From positions 1 through 33,455 of the forward strand of contig DUCS01000037.1 of assembly GCA_012959695.1 (NCBI GenBank): 33,455 bases of DNA, in the 5' to 3' direction. Source of the stretch: Cycloclasticus sp. Its GTDB lineage: Bacteria; Pseudomonadota; Gammaproteobacteria; Methylococcales; Cycloclasticaceae. The notes beneath the pieces are model-generated. The model ran no database searches, was not told the DNA's origin, and saw only the letters and a program-made list of their open reading frames with translations. Made by a program: the position numbers and the translations under genes. Below are positions 8,464 to 17,653 of this stretch, one piece after another. The first letter of the stretch is position 1. Every line of letters starts with the position of its first letter.

Positions 8464-8916
8464 ATGATTAAAATTATTGAGCAGCCTTTTGATCCATGGC
8501 ACGAATTATCAAGCTTTCAATTAGCGATGAGGCGCGATGGTGAATTTGGTGCCTGTGCGAACTTTACCGGCACCATGCGAGATATGAATGAAGGTGATAC
8601 GGTGAATGCAATGGTGCTGGAACATTACCCAGGCATGACTGAAAAGCACCTAGGTAAAATCGTACAAGAAGCTAAAGAGAAGTGGGATTTACTTGAAACC
8701 TTGGTTATTCACCGCGTGGGTGAGTTATTGCCCAATGACCCGATTGTATTGGTGGCGGTTTGGTCCGCGCACCGTAAAGATGCGTTTGAAGCGAGTCGTT
8801 TTATTATGGAAGATTTAAAAAGCAAAGCGCCGTTTTGGAAAAAAGAATCCGTGAGCGGCTCTGGGCAACAGGCAGAAAAAAACCGCTGGGTCGAAAAGAA
8901 CACCAGCGGTTACTAA
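8464..8916 (+). CDS. moaE: Molybdopterin synthase catalytic subunit MoaE
   Basis: 150 residues, normal length. MoaE binds two MoaD tails and puts the dithiolene sulfurs into the pterin. Segments seen: FGACANFTGTMRDMNEGDTV, LEHYPGMTEKHLG, VIHRVGELLPND, VAVWSAHRKDAFEASRFIMED, and KSKAPFWKKE with the active-site lysines near residue 120. It is coupled to moaD. Its last 14 codons contain, read on the other strand, the terminator of the converging ppa gene. Both strands are therefore under selection at this 3' end. Confidence 0.96.
   Translation: MIKIIEQPFDPWHELSSFQLAMRRDGEFGACANFTGTMRDMNEGDTVNAMVLEHYPGMTEKHLGKIVQEAKEKWDLLETLVIHRVGELLPNDPIVLVAVWSAHRKDAFEASRFIMEDLKSKAPFWKKESVSGSGQQAEKNRWVEKNTSGY
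8876..8911 (-). terminator. Intrinsic terminator of ppa embedded in the 3' end of moaE
   Basis: On the - strand, arm aaccgctgg (8911-8903) pairs with ccagcggtt (8889-8881) around a 13-base loop. The arm is followed by a run of seven U (complement of aaaaaaa at 8876-8882, two of them in the stem). This is a classical Rho-independent shape, about 24 bases past the ppa stop. It lies wholly within moaE coding sequence. Confidence 0.75.
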
Positions 8917-8934
8917 TCTAAAAACAGGTGCTGC

Positions 8935-9483
8935 TTAGAAGTGAGGCTTGTCTTCAGCTGTTTCGTAACGCGCAACACTTTCCATGATTTCTTTACCAGC
9001 GCCTTCAAGACCTTGCCAGCCGTTAATTTTTACCCATTTGCCAGCCTCTAAATCTTTATAGTGTTCAAAGAAATGCGAGATTTGGTCTAGCGTAACTTTA
9101 GGGATGTCCTCATGAGATTTAACGTCGTCATAAAGCGGTGTTAATTTTGAAACAGGAACAGCCAATACTTTCGCATCTTCGCCAGCTTCATCGGTCATCA
9201 TTAAAACGCCAATGGGGCGACAACGGATAACAGAGCCGTTCATTAATGGCACGGGCGTGATCACTAACACGTCAACTGGATCGCCATCATCTGATAAAGT
9301 ATGTGGAACATAGCCGTAGTTACATGGGTAATGCATAGCCGTGCCCATAAAACGGTCAACAAATAAAGAACCTGAGTCTTTATCTACTTCATATTTAATA
9401 GGATCAGCGTGTGAAGGGATTTCAATAATAACGTTGATGTCATTTGGTAAATCTTTACCAGAAGGGACTAAATTTAGGCTCAT
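8935..9483 (-). CDS. ppa: Soluble family I inorganic pyrophosphatase
   Basis: 182 residues, close to the usual bacterial length of about 175. It hydrolyses pyrophosphate to two phosphates in the cytoplasm with Mg2+. The family signature [10 protein letters not shown] with its metal-binding aspartates is present. Other marks are [20 protein letters not shown] (Lys and Glu of the active site), [31 protein letters not shown] and [17 protein letters not shown]. It is divergent from the membrane pyrophosphatase hppA, with 183 bases between the starts. It ends 18 bases from moaE, and its terminator lies inside moaE. Confidence 0.97.
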   Translation of the reverse strand: MSLNLVPSGKDLPNDINVIIEIPSHADPIKYEVDKDSGSLFVDRFMGTAMHYPCNYGYVPHTLSDDGDPVDVLVITPVPLMNGSVIRCRPIGVLMMTDEAGEDAKVLAVPVSKLTPLYDDVKSHEDIPKVTLDQISHFFEHYKDLEAGKWVKINGWQGLEGAGKEIMESVARYETAEDKPHF

Positions 9484-9666
9484 GTTCTTTCCTTATCTGT
9501 TTAGTTAATTAAATGCTGTGCTGGATTATACAGAAAGGGGCGTAATTAATTAAGGTTTCTACTTGCAACAAGCATACATGCAGAGTAAAAAAGAGGAGCT
9601 GTTTCGTTAGCGCTGTATTTTTTATAAAAAATAAAAAATAAAACAAAAAACAATCGGGAGCTAAGC

Positions 9667-11673
9667 ATGGAGTTAAGTCATTTATTACCACCCATTATTG
9701 GGTGTTTCGGTTTATACGCGGCCAAGTATGTTTATGGCTTGGTGATGAAGTACCCCGAAGGAGAAGGCAAAGTCGCCAAGATTGCCGAACAAATTCATTC
9801 GGGTGCGATGGTCTTTATGAAACGCGAATACACCATGCTAGCTAAGTTTGCCGCCGTGTTGTTTGTTTTGACGTTTATCTTCCTCGGTTGGGCAACAGCG
9901 CTTTGTTTCTTCTTCGGAGCGGTGGCATCTGGTCTAGCGGGCTACATAGGCATGAACACAGCGACTAAAGCAAATGTTCGAACGACCACTGCTGCGCACA
10001 CAGAAGGTGCGGAAGCTGCACTATCAGTGGCTTTTTTTGGTGGCTCTATTATGGGTCTGGCCGTTGCATCACTGGGCTTAATGGGTCTTGGGTTGATGTA
10101 CTTGTTTTTCGGTAGTGACCCAGAAACATCACACGCGATTCATGGTTTTGCCATGGGCGCATCTGTCGTCGCTTTGTTCTCCCGTGTCGGCGGTGGCATT
10201 TTTACCAAGAGTGCCGATATCGGCGCCGATTTAGTCGGTAAGCTTGAAGCGGGTATTCCAGAAGATGACCCACGTAACCCAGGCGTTATTGCCGATAACG
10301 TAGGCGATAATGTGGGTGATGTAGCGGGTATGGGTTCAGATATTTTTGAATCATATTGCGGTTCTATGATTGCGACGATTGCAATTGCATCGACTATGTC
10401 TGCTGTGGTATTGAGTGAGTTAGGTGCACAGTCCAGCTTGATGTTTTTGCCACTAGCATTAGCTTCAATTGGCTTACTTTGTTCGATAGCCGGCATTGTT
10501 ATAGTTAAACAAAACGCAGCTAAATCTCCAGAAAAAGCCCTGCGTATGGGCACAATGGGGGCATCAATAATATTTATTATTGCGGCATTACTGATGATTT
10601 TGATGATGGACGTTAATACCTATGTTTGGATGGCCGTTTTAGCAGGCGCTGTTGGTGGCATTATTATTGGCCTAGTCACTGAATATTACACAGCGGGTGC
10701 ACCGGTTCAGCATATTGCACAAGCAGGTGAAACAGGCCCAGCCACAGTAATGATTGCAGGCCTTGCTGTTGGCATGCAATCGGTGGCAATCCCTGTGTTT
10801 ACCATTTGTGGTGTGATAGCTGTATCTAGCCATTTTGCTGATTTGTACGGTGTAGGTATTGCAGCTGTTGGTATGTTAGCCACCGTGGGTATCACCATGG
10901 CGATTGATGCTTATGGCCCTGTGGCGGATAACGCCGGCGGCATTGCTGAAATGGGTGGTTTAGGTGAAGAAACGCGCAAAATTACTGACTCATTAGATGA
11001 GTTGGGTAATACCACGGCGGCGATTGGTAAAGGTTTTGCCATTGGCGCAGCAGCGCTGGCAGCGTTGGCTATTATTACGGCGTTTATAGAAACAGTTTCA
11101 GCGCAGATACCTAATTTTTCTTTAGAATTAAATGATCCGCAAGTGCTCATTGGTTTGTTTATTGGGGGGGTTATTCCATTTGTTATTGCGGCATTGACTA
11201 TGACGGCCGTTGGTGATGCAGCCTTTGAGATGATTAAAGAAATTCGCCGTCAATTTAGAGAAATTGATGGTCTGCTAGAAGGCACAGCAGAGCCAGATAC
11301 CGAACGTTGCATCGATATTGCGACAACCGCGGCACTTCAAAAAATGATTGTGCCGGGTGTTATTGCCGTTAGCGCACCACCATTGGTTGGCTTTTTAATT
11401 GGCGCTGAAGCCTTGGGTGGTATGTTGTCGGGCGCACTGCTTTGTTGTGTACTGATGGCACTCATGATGGCCAATGCCGGCGGTGCGTGGGATAACGCTA
11501 AAAAGTATGTTGAAAAAGGTAACTTAGGGGGTAAAGGGTCTGATACGCATACAGCAGTTGTTGTGGGTGATACTGTAGGTGATCCGTTTAAAGACACCTC
11601 TGGCCCATCAATGAATATTCTTATTAATGTGATGGCGATTGTTAGTTTGGTGATTGCGCCTTTATTAGGTTAA
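9667..11673 (+). CDS. hppA: Membrane ion-pumping pyrophosphatase, K+-dependent type
   Basis: 668 residues with about 16 membrane spans, the usual size. It couples pyrophosphate hydrolysis to H+ or Na+ export across the cytoplasmic membrane. The acidic pyrophosphate/Mg site is visible: [18 protein letters not shown], then [20 protein letters not shown], then [17 protein letters not shown]. The late acidic motif has [14 protein letters not shown], then [20 protein letters not shown]. At [14 protein letters not shown] the residue after NTT is Ala451. K+-independent enzymes carry Lys there, so this one should need K+. Whether it pumps H+ or Na+ cannot be read safely by eye. GGGAG precedes the ATG, and a strong terminator follows. 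Confidence 0.96.
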   Translation: MELSHLLPPIIGCFGLYAAKYVYGLVMKYPEGEGKVAKIAEQIHSGAMVFMKREYTMLAKFAAVLFVLTFIFLGWATALCFFFGAVASGLAGYIGMNTATKANVRTTTAAHTEGAEAALSVAFFGGSIMGLAVASLGLMGLGLMYLFFGSDPETSHAIHGFAMGASVVALFSRVGGGIFTKSADIGADLVGKLEAGIPEDDPRNPGVIADNVGDNVGDVAGMGSDIFESYCGSMIATIAIASTMSAVVLSELGAQSSLMFLPLALASIGLLCSIAGIVIVKQNAAKSPEKALRMGTMGASIIFIIAALLMILMMDVNTYVWMAVLAGAVGGIIIGLVTEYYTAGAPVQHIAQAGETGPATVMIAGLAVGMQSVAIPVFTICGVIAVSSHFADLYGVGIAAVGMLATVGITMAIDAYGPVADNAGGIAEMGGLGEETRKITDSLDELGNTTAAIGKGFAIGAAALAALAIITAFIETVSAQIPNFSLELNDPQVLIGLFIGGVIPFVIAALTMTAVGDAAFEMIKEIRRQFREIDGLLEGTAEPDTERCIDIATTAALQKMIVPGVIAVSAPPLVGFLIGAEALGGMLSGALLCCVLMALMMANAGGAWDNAKKYVEKGNLGGKGSDTHTAVVVGDTVGDPFKDTSGPSMNILINVMAIVSLVIAPLLG

Positions 11674-11695
11674 ATACCTTTAGGTAGGAAACAAT

Positions 11696-11727
11696 AAAAA
11701 GGCAACTGTATAAGCAGTTGCCTTTTT
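11696..11727 (+). terminator. Intrinsic terminator after hppA
   Basis: ggcaactg (11701-11708) pairs with cagttgcc (11715-11722) around a 6-base loop. It is flanked by aaaaa (11696-11700) and ttttt (11723-11727), which extend the stem and give the U run. It lies 22 bases past the hppA stop. Confidence 0.9.
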
Positions 11728-11785
11728 AGCTTTCTCGAGACTATATTTTCCATATAATAAACATTTTTAAACGATTAATTATTCG

Positions 11786-12562
11786 ATGTTGGCGTACCCT
11801 AATATTGACCCCGTTGCACTCGCCTTAGGCCATGTGAAAATTCATTGGTACGGCGTTATGTACTTGATTGGTTTTGTCGGCGCTTGGCTATTGGGGCGCA
11901 TAAGGGCGAAGAAGATTGGTTGGGCTGTTGAGCAAATCGATGACTTGATATTCTATGCAGCGATGGGCGTGGTGTTGGGTGGCCGCATTGGCTATGTGTT
12001 GTTTTATAACTTTCCTGCGTTTGCCGATAACCCACTTATTTTATTCAAAATTTGGCAAGGCGGTATGTCGTTCCACGGTGGTTTAATTGGCGTGGGTTTG
12101 TCGATGTTATTGTTTGGTCGAAAATACAAACACCGCTTTTTTGAGGTCATTGATTTTGTTGTGCCATTAGTACCTATTGGATTGGGTGCAGGTCGGGTCG
12201 GTAATTTTATAAACGGTGAATTGTGGGGTAAGCCAACGGATTTCAGTTTAGGTATGTTGGTGCCAGGTTTAGGCAATATACCTCGACATCCTTCGCAATT
12301 ATACGAGGCGGCGCTAGAAGGCGTTGTGTTGTTCCTGTTACTGTGGGTATATACCAGCAAACCAAAGCCAATGATGGCGGCAACGGGTTTATTTTTAATG
12401 GGTTACGGGGCGTTTAGGTTCTTAGTGGAGTTTGTTCGCCTGCCCGATGCCCACCTTGGCTATTTAGCATTTAATTGGCTAACGATGGGGCAAATATTGT
12501 CCACGCCAATGATTTTATTAGGAGGCTTTTTAATGATAAAGGCCTATCAAAAAGGATCGTAA
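11786..12562 (+). CDS. lgt: Prolipoprotein diacylglyceryl transferase Lgt
   Basis: 258 residues with about seven membrane spans. It moves diacylglycerol from phosphatidylglycerol onto the lipobox Cys of prelipoproteins at the inner membrane. The hallmark segments are [14 protein letters not shown] near the N-terminus, [22 protein letters not shown], the Lgt signature [13 protein letters not shown], and [28 protein letters not shown] near the end is also family-like. It heads the lgt-thyA-folA cluster, with 3 bases to thyA. A predicted lipoprotein substrate lies at 26092-26640. Confidence 0.97.
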   Translation: MLAYPNIDPVALALGHVKIHWYGVMYLIGFVGAWLLGRIRAKKIGWAVEQIDDLIFYAAMGVVLGGRIGYVLFYNFPAFADNPLILFKIWQGGMSFHGGLIGVGLSMLLFGRKYKHRFFEVIDFVVPLVPIGLGAGRVGNFINGELWGKPTDFSLGMLVPGLGNIPRHPSQLYEAALEGVVLFLLLWVYTSKPKPMMAATGLFLMGYGAFRFLVEFVRLPDAHLGYLAFNWLTMGQILSTPMILLGGFLMIKAYQKGS

Positions 12563-12565
12563 CCA

Positions 12566-13360
12566 ATGAAACAATATTTAGAATTGATGCAGGATATCCT
12601 CGATAACGGGACGAATAAAGAAGACCGAACGGGCACGGGTACGCGTTCAGTATTTGGTCGTCAAATGCGCTTTGATCTGTCTAAAGGCTTTCCTTTAGTC
12701 ACCACCAAAAAATTACATTTACGTTCAATTATTCATGAGTTACTGTGGTTTTTAAACGGCGATACCAATACCGCGTATTTAAACGAAAATGGTGTGAAAA
12801 TTTGGGATGAATGGGCTGATGACAATGGCGACTTAGGCCCTGTTTATGGACATCAGTGGCGCTCATGGCCTACACCATCGGGCGGCAATATTGACCAAAT
12901 AAGCGAGGTGTTGGCGCAAATTAAAAACACCCCCGATTCACGCCGTTTAATTGTTAGCGCATGGAATGTGGGCCAAGTGCCGGATATGGCCTTACCACCG
13001 TGTCACTTGTTGTTTCAATTTTACGTGGCGGATGGTCGCTTGTCTTGTCAGCTATATCAACGTTCTGCTGATTTCTTTTTAGGCGTGCCGTTTAATATCG
13101 CCAGCTATGCTTTGTTAACGCATATGGTCGCGCAGCAAGCCGGTTTAGACGTGGGTGATTTCGTTTGGACAGGCGGCGATGTGCATTTGTACAACAACCA
13201 CTTCGAACAAGCTAATTTGCAATTGTCACGAGATACGTTGGCATTGCCACAGTTAAACATTGCTCGACAGCCAGCGTCATTATTCGATTATAACTATGAC
13301 GATTTCGAAATAGTTGGCTACGAATCCCATGCGGGTATAAAAGCCCCCGTCGCTATTTAA
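12566..13360 (+). CDS. thyA: Thymidylate synthase ThyA
   Basis: 264 residues, identical in length to the E. coli enzyme class. It methylates dUMP to dTMP using methylene-THF and releases dihydrofolate. Visible motifs: [19 protein letters not shown] (phosphate Arg), [21 protein letters not shown], the catalytic Cys in [32 protein letters not shown], and GDVHLYNNH. It stands between lgt and folA, 3 and 10 bases from them. DHFR directly downstream recycles the dihydrofolate it makes. Confidence 0.98.
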   Translation: MKQYLELMQDILDNGTNKEDRTGTGTRSVFGRQMRFDLSKGFPLVTTKKLHLRSIIHELLWFLNGDTNTAYLNENGVKIWDEWADDNGDLGPVYGHQWRSWPTPSGGNIDQISEVLAQIKNTPDSRRLIVSAWNVGQVPDMALPPCHLLFQFYVADGRLSCQLYQRSADFFLGVPFNIASYALLTHMVAQQAGLDVGDFVWTGGDVHLYNNHFEQANLQLSRDTLALPQLNIARQPASLFDYNYDDFEIVGYESHAGIKAPVAI

Positions 13361-13370
13361 AGATTATCTG

Positions 13371-13868
13371 ATGATTTCAATGATTGTTGCGATGGGTGAA
13401 AACAACGCCATCGGAAAAGATAATGAGCTGCTTTGGCACTTGCCGGAGGATTTTAAATATTTCAAAAAAACCACGATGGGCAAACCTATTTTAATGGGGC
13501 GTAAAACCTATGAGTCCATTGGTAAGCCGTTGCCGGGTAGAGAAAATATCGTGATAACACGCGATAAAACGTTTACGGCTGATGGCGTGACGATTGTGAA
13601 TTCAATTGATGCGGCATTGTCTGCCAGTCAGCAATACGATGAGGTGATGGTTATTGGTGGGGCGAGCTTTTACCAGCAAATGTTACCGATGGTGAAACGT
13701 TTATACTTGACGCTTGTGCATCAAACTTTTGATGCCGATGCCTTTTTTCCTGACATTAACGAAGATGAATGGGTAGAAACGGAACGCCGCGAATACGCAG
13801 CGGATGAACGCCATGCGTATAACTTTTCGTTTGTTACGCTTGATAGAACCGTTGAACGAACAGGCTAA
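13371..13868 (+). CDS. folA: Dihydrofolate reductase FolA
   Basis: 165 residues. It reduces dihydrofolate to THF with NADPH. Seen in order: ISMIVAMGENNAIGKDNELL, WHLPEDFKYFKKTTMGKPIL (acidic active-site residue and folate contacts), MGRKTYESIGKPLPGRENIV (NADPH Arg loop), VMVIGGASFYQQML, and a C-terminal strand pair. Its TAA overlaps the apaH TAG on the other strand (13865-13868). It forms a folate unit with thyA. Confidence 0.97.
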   Translation: MISMIVAMGENNAIGKDNELLWHLPEDFKYFKKTTMGKPILMGRKTYESIGKPLPGRENIVITRDKTFTADGVTIVNSIDAALSASQQYDEVMVIGGASFYQQMLPMVKRLYLTLVHQTFDADAFFPDINEDEWVETERREYAADERHAYNFSFVTLDRTVERTG

Positions 13869-14695
13869 AGACCAGGCGTTGCGAAACAATCGCAAGGCTC
13901 GCTGATACGTTCCTCGTGAACACCCAGTTTTAGCGCTGTTAACGATCCGCCCCATAAGCAGCCACTGTCTAAGCACGTTGCATTATTTTTTGTGTGAAAC
14001 CCCAAGGTAGACCAGTGGCCAAAGAGTATTTTATCACTTGTTGTTTTTCTATTAGGCGCTTCAAACCAAGGTATTAGCCCTTTGGCTTGCGTGCCAAGTG
14101 CGCCCTTGTCTTTAAAGTTCAAACGGCCTTGCGCGTCGCAATATCGCAAGCGGGTGAAGCTATTAATGATGGAACGTAGTCGATCATTGCCGGCTAAGGC
14201 GTCGTCCCAACAATCAGGTTGATTGCTATACATGGCGGCTAAAAAACTATCCAGTTGACGGCCTTGAAAAACGGTTTCAAGCTCACGGGCATAACGTCGT
14301 GTATCAGCCATTGACCACTGCGGCGGAATACCAGCATGAACCATGCTGTAACCGAGTGCTTTATCTTCATGTAAAAAAGGTTGCTTGCGCAGCCATTGAA
14401 TAAGCTCGTCGGCATCGTCGGCATTCAATATATCCGAAAATGTATCCGCTTTATACGGCGTGTGATGGCCGTGTGCAATGGCTAAAAAATGGCAGTCATG
14501 GTTACCAAGAACACTGCGCGCGCTGTTGCCCAGTGACATGATGAAGCGCAATGTTTCTAGCGATTGCGGACCGCGGTTGATAAGGTCGCCGGCAAACCAA
14601 AGCTGGTCGATGCAGGGGTCAAACTTAATCGTGTCAAGTAATCGCCTAAGGGGGTCATAACAGCCTTGAATATCGCCAATGGCGTAGGTTGCCAT
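13865..14695 (-). CDS. apaH: Symmetrical bis(5'-nucleosyl)-tetraphosphatase ApaH
   Basis: 276 residues. It splits Ap4A into two ADP and also acts on Np4-capped RNA in enteric bacteria. Metallophosphatase motifs: YAIGDIQGCYDPL (Asp and His), FAGDLINRGPQSLETL, and SVLGNHDCHFLAIAHG. LGYSMVHAGIPPQWS is the next His motif, and ILFGHWSTLGF lies near the end. The gene is 12 bases downstream of apaG, the order known from enterobacteria. It ends in a 4-base overlap with folA. Confidence 0.96.
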   Translation of the reverse strand: MATYAIGDIQGCYDPLRRLLDTIKFDPCIDQLWFAGDLINRGPQSLETLRFIMSLGNSARSVLGNHDCHFLAIAHGHHTPYKADTFSDILNADDADELIQWLRKQPFLHEDKALGYSMVHAGIPPQWSMADTRRYARELETVFQGRQLDSFLAAMYSNQPDCWDDALAGNDRLRSIINSFTRLRYCDAQGRLNFKDKGALGTQAKGLIPWFEAPNRKTTSDKILFGHWSTLGFHTKNNATCLDSGCLWGGSLTALKLGVHEERISEPCDCFATPGL

Positions 14696-14707
14696 GTGCC
14701 GGTTTAT

Positions 14708-15091
14708 TTAGTGTAGCGTGCGTGGAATGGAGAGTGAAAAAGCGGGAATAAGGGCGGTGAATTTATCGCCGTCAGAATCCAGCATGTGATAACTACCTTG
14801 CATAGCGCCGACAGACGTTTCAATCACCGCGCCACTGGTGTATTGATACGATTCACCGGGCGGTATGTGCGGCTGTTCACCAATGACGCCTTCGCCATGC
14901 ACTTCTTGAGTTTTACCGTTAGCATCGGTAATGACCCAGTGTCGGCTAAGTAATTGGGCTTCTATATCGCCTGCGTTTTTAATGGTGATGGAATACGCAA
15001 AAACATACCGTGCAGCTTCTGGTTCAGATGACGAGGCAATGTAAGTGGTATCGACGGTTACTTGGATATTTTGATGTTTGGAATCGCTCAT
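14708..15091 (-). CDS. apaG: ApaG-domain protein
   Basis: 127 residues, one ApaG/DUF525 beta-sandwich. Family segments: IQVTVDTTYIASSSEPEAAR, YVFAYSITIKNAG, LLSRHWVITDANG, and EVHGEGVIGEQPHIPPGESY with YTSGAVIETSVGAMQGSYHM. The biochemical role of ApaG is unclear; it binds metal or nucleotide in some members. It lies just upstream of apaH on the same strand. Confidence 0.95.
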   Translation of the reverse strand: MSDSKHQNIQVTVDTTYIASSSEPEAARYVFAYSITIKNAGDIEAQLLSRHWVITDANGKTQEVHGEGVIGEQPHIPPGESYQYTSGAVIETSVGAMQGSYHMLDSDGDKFTALIPAFSLSIPRTLH

Positions 15092-15142
15092 AGTCGTATT
15101 TTACAATCTAAAGTAAGATGGTGTTAGACATAAATGAGAGTT

Positions 15143-15147
15143 AAGGG
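15143..15147 (+). promoter_or_regulatory. Ribosome-binding site that favours the TTG start of mpl
   Basis: AAGGG at 15143-15147 stands 7 bases before TTG 15155. It lies downstream of the alternative ATG 15134, which has no comparable site. The protein from TTG begins exactly where E. coli Mpl begins (x-RIHILGICGTFMG). Confidence 0.6.
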
Positions 15148-15154
15148 TAAAAGT

Positions 15155-16510
15155 TTGAGAATACATATTTTAGGTATTTGTGGCACGTTTATGGGTGGCC
15201 TTGCGGTGATGGCGAAGCGTCTAGGGCATACAGTAACGGGATCTGATGCAGGCGTGTACCCGCCGATGAGCACGCAACTTGAGTCAGAGGGGATTGAGTT
15301 GATGCAAGGTTACCGTGCTGACAATTTAGCGGTGAAGCCGGATATGGTGGTGATAGGCAATGCGTTGTCGCGGGGTAACACGGAAGTAGAAGCGGTATTA
15401 AGTTTAGGTTTGCCGTATACCTCCGGCGCGCAATGGTTGGCAGAACACGTGTTGCAAAACCGATGGGTGTTGGCTGTAGCCGGTACACACGGTAAAACCA
15501 CCAGCAGCTCCATGTTAGCGTGGATACTTGAATACGCAGGGTTAAAACCGGGTTTTTTAATTGGCGGTGTGCCGTTAAATTTTTCAACGTCGGCACGGTT
15601 AGGCGAATCGGATTATTTTGTAATAGAAGCGGATGAATACGATACGGCCTTTTTCGACAAACGCTCAAAATTTGTCCATTACCGACCAAAAACTTGCGTA
15701 CTAAATAACCTTGAATTTGATCACGCAGATATTTTCGAAGACCTTGATGCCATCAAACGGCAATTTCATCACTTAGTGAGAACTGTGCCGAATAATGGTC
15801 TGTTAATCAGCCCGTCGGACGATTCAAATGTAGATGATGTATTGTCGCAAGGGTGTTGGACACCGACGGCAACTGTTAATACGGGTGCATCCAGTACAGC
15901 CGAATGGACAGCGGCAAATATCACGGCGGGTGAAGGTGAGTTTGATGTGTATCATCATGGGGAGTTGTCTGGTCGTGTGTGTTGGGACTTAAGCGGGCAA
16001 CACAATGTGTCGAATGCATTAGGCGCAATTGCGGCGGCCGACCATGTTGGTGTTACGCCGGATGTTGCAGTGAAAGCCTTAGCAGAGTTTCAGAACGTAA
16101 AGCGCCGGATGGAAGTGAAAGCGGTGGTTAACAATATTACCTTGTACGATGATTTTGCACATCACCCAACGGCTATTGAAAGCACTTTGGCGGGGCTGCG
16201 GGGGAAAGTTGGCGAGCAACGGATTATTGCCGTGTTAGAGCCGCGTTCAAATACCATGAAAATGGGGGTGCATAAAGCGACCTTATTACCTTCGTTGAAA
16301 CAGGCGGACTGTGCTTTTATTTATATGCCCGAAGGCATGACATGGGAAATGAACATGGAACAGTTTCCGACGGTTCAGTTGTTTAAAACAATGCCGTCAC
16401 TGATTGAGGCGATTGAGAAAGAAGCGAAAGCTAACGACCACGTGTTGTTTATGAGTAACGGTGGTTTTGGTGGTATACACCAACTGGTAGAAGATCGTTT
16501 AGGCGAGTAA
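15155..16510 (+). CDS. mpl: Murein peptide ligase Mpl (UDP-MurNAc:tripeptide ligase)
   Basis: 451 residues from TTG 15155; ATG 15134 would add seven residues. It re-attaches recycled L-Ala-D-Glu-mesoDAP tripeptide to UDP-MurNAc, with ATP, in the cytoplasm. The Mur ligase order is visible: IHILGICGTFMGGLA at the N-terminus, SDAGVYPPMST, the ATP loop AVAGTHGKTTSSSM, VIEADEYDTAFFDKRSKFVH, NNLEFDHADIFEDL, and GQHNVSNALGAIAAADHVGV. LYDDFAHHPTAIESTL and VLEPRSNTMKMG in the C-terminal domain separate Mpl from MurC. A LON-domain gene follows after 9 bases. Confidence 0.95.
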   Translation: MRIHILGICGTFMGGLAVMAKRLGHTVTGSDAGVYPPMSTQLESEGIELMQGYRADNLAVKPDMVVIGNALSRGNTEVEAVLSLGLPYTSGAQWLAEHVLQNRWVLAVAGTHGKTTSSSMLAWILEYAGLKPGFLIGGVPLNFSTSARLGESDYFVIEADEYDTAFFDKRSKFVHYRPKTCVLNNLEFDHADIFEDLDAIKRQFHHLVRTVPNNGLLISPSDDSNVDDVLSQGCWTPTATVNTGASSTAEWTAANITAGEGEFDVYHHGELSGRVCWDLSGQHNVSNALGAIAAADHVGVTPDVAVKALAEFQNVKRRMEVKAVVNNITLYDDFAHHPTAIESTLAGLRGKVGEQRIIAVLEPRSNTMKMGVHKATLLPSLKQADCAFIYMPEGMTWEMNMEQFPTVQLFKTMPSLIEAIEKEAKANDHVLFMSNGGFGGIHQLVEDRLGE

Positions 16511-16519
16511 ATAAACGAG

Positions 16520-17107
16520 ATGCGTTTTCCGACAAGCAATGTGCCCATCTTCCCGTTGTCGGCAGTGTTGTTTCCTGACGGTGTGTTGTCGCTAAAAATA
16601 TTCGAAACACGTTACTTAGATATGGTGAGTCGCTGTTTAAAACAAGACGTGCCTTTTGGTGTTTGCATGATTGTTGACGGACATGAAGTAGGCAAAGCCG
16701 CGAGTTGTTATCAAATTGGCACGTTGGCAAAAATTATTAATTGGGGACAAACCGCCGATGGCGTATTAGAGATTGAAGCCATGGGTTGTCAGCGATTTAA
16801 GATGCTGGATAACCAAACCTCAAAGCAGGAACTCATTACCGCAAATATTCAGCTGTTAGCGGATATTCCCTCTATACCCGTACCCGATGAATTAGTGACG
16901 TTAACCGGTATGCTAAGGAATGTGCTGAGCAAGAACAAACACGCCGATGCCATAGACGATAAGCAGTTTCATGATGCAAATTGGGTTGGTTATCGTTTAA
17001 CGGAAGTCTTGCCAATGGAGAGTGTTATCAGGCAACGATTGCTGGAAATAGATGACCCGATTGAAAGGCTGCACATGATATTGGGCTTATTTACAAACCG
17101 TCAATAA
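16520..17107 (+). CDS. LON substrate-binding-domain protein (no protease domain)
   Basis: 195 residues matching the N-terminal domain of Lon protease only. The family start is seen as VPIFPLSAVLFPDGVLSLKI followed by FETRYLDMVSRCL, then PFGVCMI, GTLAKI and a helical C-terminal half. Stand-alone proteins of this type are common in proteobacteria and are usually placed near peptidoglycan or folate genes. Their function is unknown. There is no ATPase or Ser-Lys peptidase part, and the length is normal for the stand-alone form, so it is not a truncated lon. Its spacing of 9 bases from mpl suggests co-transcription. Confidence 0.88.
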   Translation: MRFPTSNVPIFPLSAVLFPDGVLSLKIFETRYLDMVSRCLKQDVPFGVCMIVDGHEVGKAASCYQIGTLAKIINWGQTADGVLEIEAMGCQRFKMLDNQTSKQELITANIQLLADIPSIPVPDELVTLTGMLRNVLSKNKHADAIDDKQFHDANWVGYRLTEVLPMESVIRQRLLEIDDPIERLHMILGLFTNRQ

Positions 17108-17176
17108 TAAATGATGGTGTTACTTGCATATTGCATTTGTTCAGCTAAATTTAAATAGCTTCAAGGATGTGGCGAT

Positions 17177-17653
17177 ATGATATTCAACCCAAAAACACGC
17201 TCTTATATTAAGGGTCTTGTTCTACTTGTGATGTTCCTATTTGCTGGTTTGGCGACAGCAGCGGAACATAGCAATATTTTATTGAGCATTGACGAGGTGA
17301 AAGCACGGATAGAACAAGGCAACGTAACACTCGTTGACTCCCGTTCACTCGTTGAATTTAAGAAGGGGCATATCAAAGGCGCGGTATCGCTACCAACAGA
17401 TGAGACGTTTACGAAGACGGGCCGTTCAGACTTAGTGGCTACGATAACTGAAATCCGTGACTTAATGAGCGCGGCAGGGATTACATCAGAGTCTAAGATT
17501 ATTATTTATGGCGATAAAACTTTTTTAGATATGTCGCGATTATTTTGGGTGCTTGAAACGTTTGGAGTTAAAGACGTGGCCATCATGAATGGCTTTTTCG
17601 GAGAATGGGTGAAAAAAATTACTCGACACAAAAAGGATTGCAAGCTGTCGTAG
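17177..17653 (+). pseudogene. N-terminal half of a periplasmic tandem rhodanese, frameshifted
   Basis: The gene starts well: AAGGA lies 10 bases upstream, and a Sec signal peptide of about 28 residues ends near LATAA. The first rhodanese domain follows (LSIDEVKARI, VTLVDSRSLVEFKKGHIKGA, YGDKTFLDMSRLFWVLE). As in tandem thiosulfate or mercaptopyruvate sulfurtransferases, this domain has no active Cys. At GFFGEWVKK the frame is lost in a run of seven A (17612-17618), and 18 unrelated residues follow to the stop. The family continues in the -1 frame, which is the second half. Restoring one A would give a protein of about 295 residues. It is either a real mutation, a sequence error in a homopolymer, or frameshifting at the A run. 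Confidence 0.8.

Noticed and set aside
9509-9691. 60-codon frame on the - strand in the ppa-hppA gap
   Set aside because: Its composition reflects AT-rich promoter DNA, with no ribosome site or recognisable domain, and it overlaps the hppA start.
16520-17107. LON-domain gene as a truncated lon protease
   Set aside because: Stand-alone LON-domain proteins of this length are a normal family, and there is no ATPase or protease remnant downstream.
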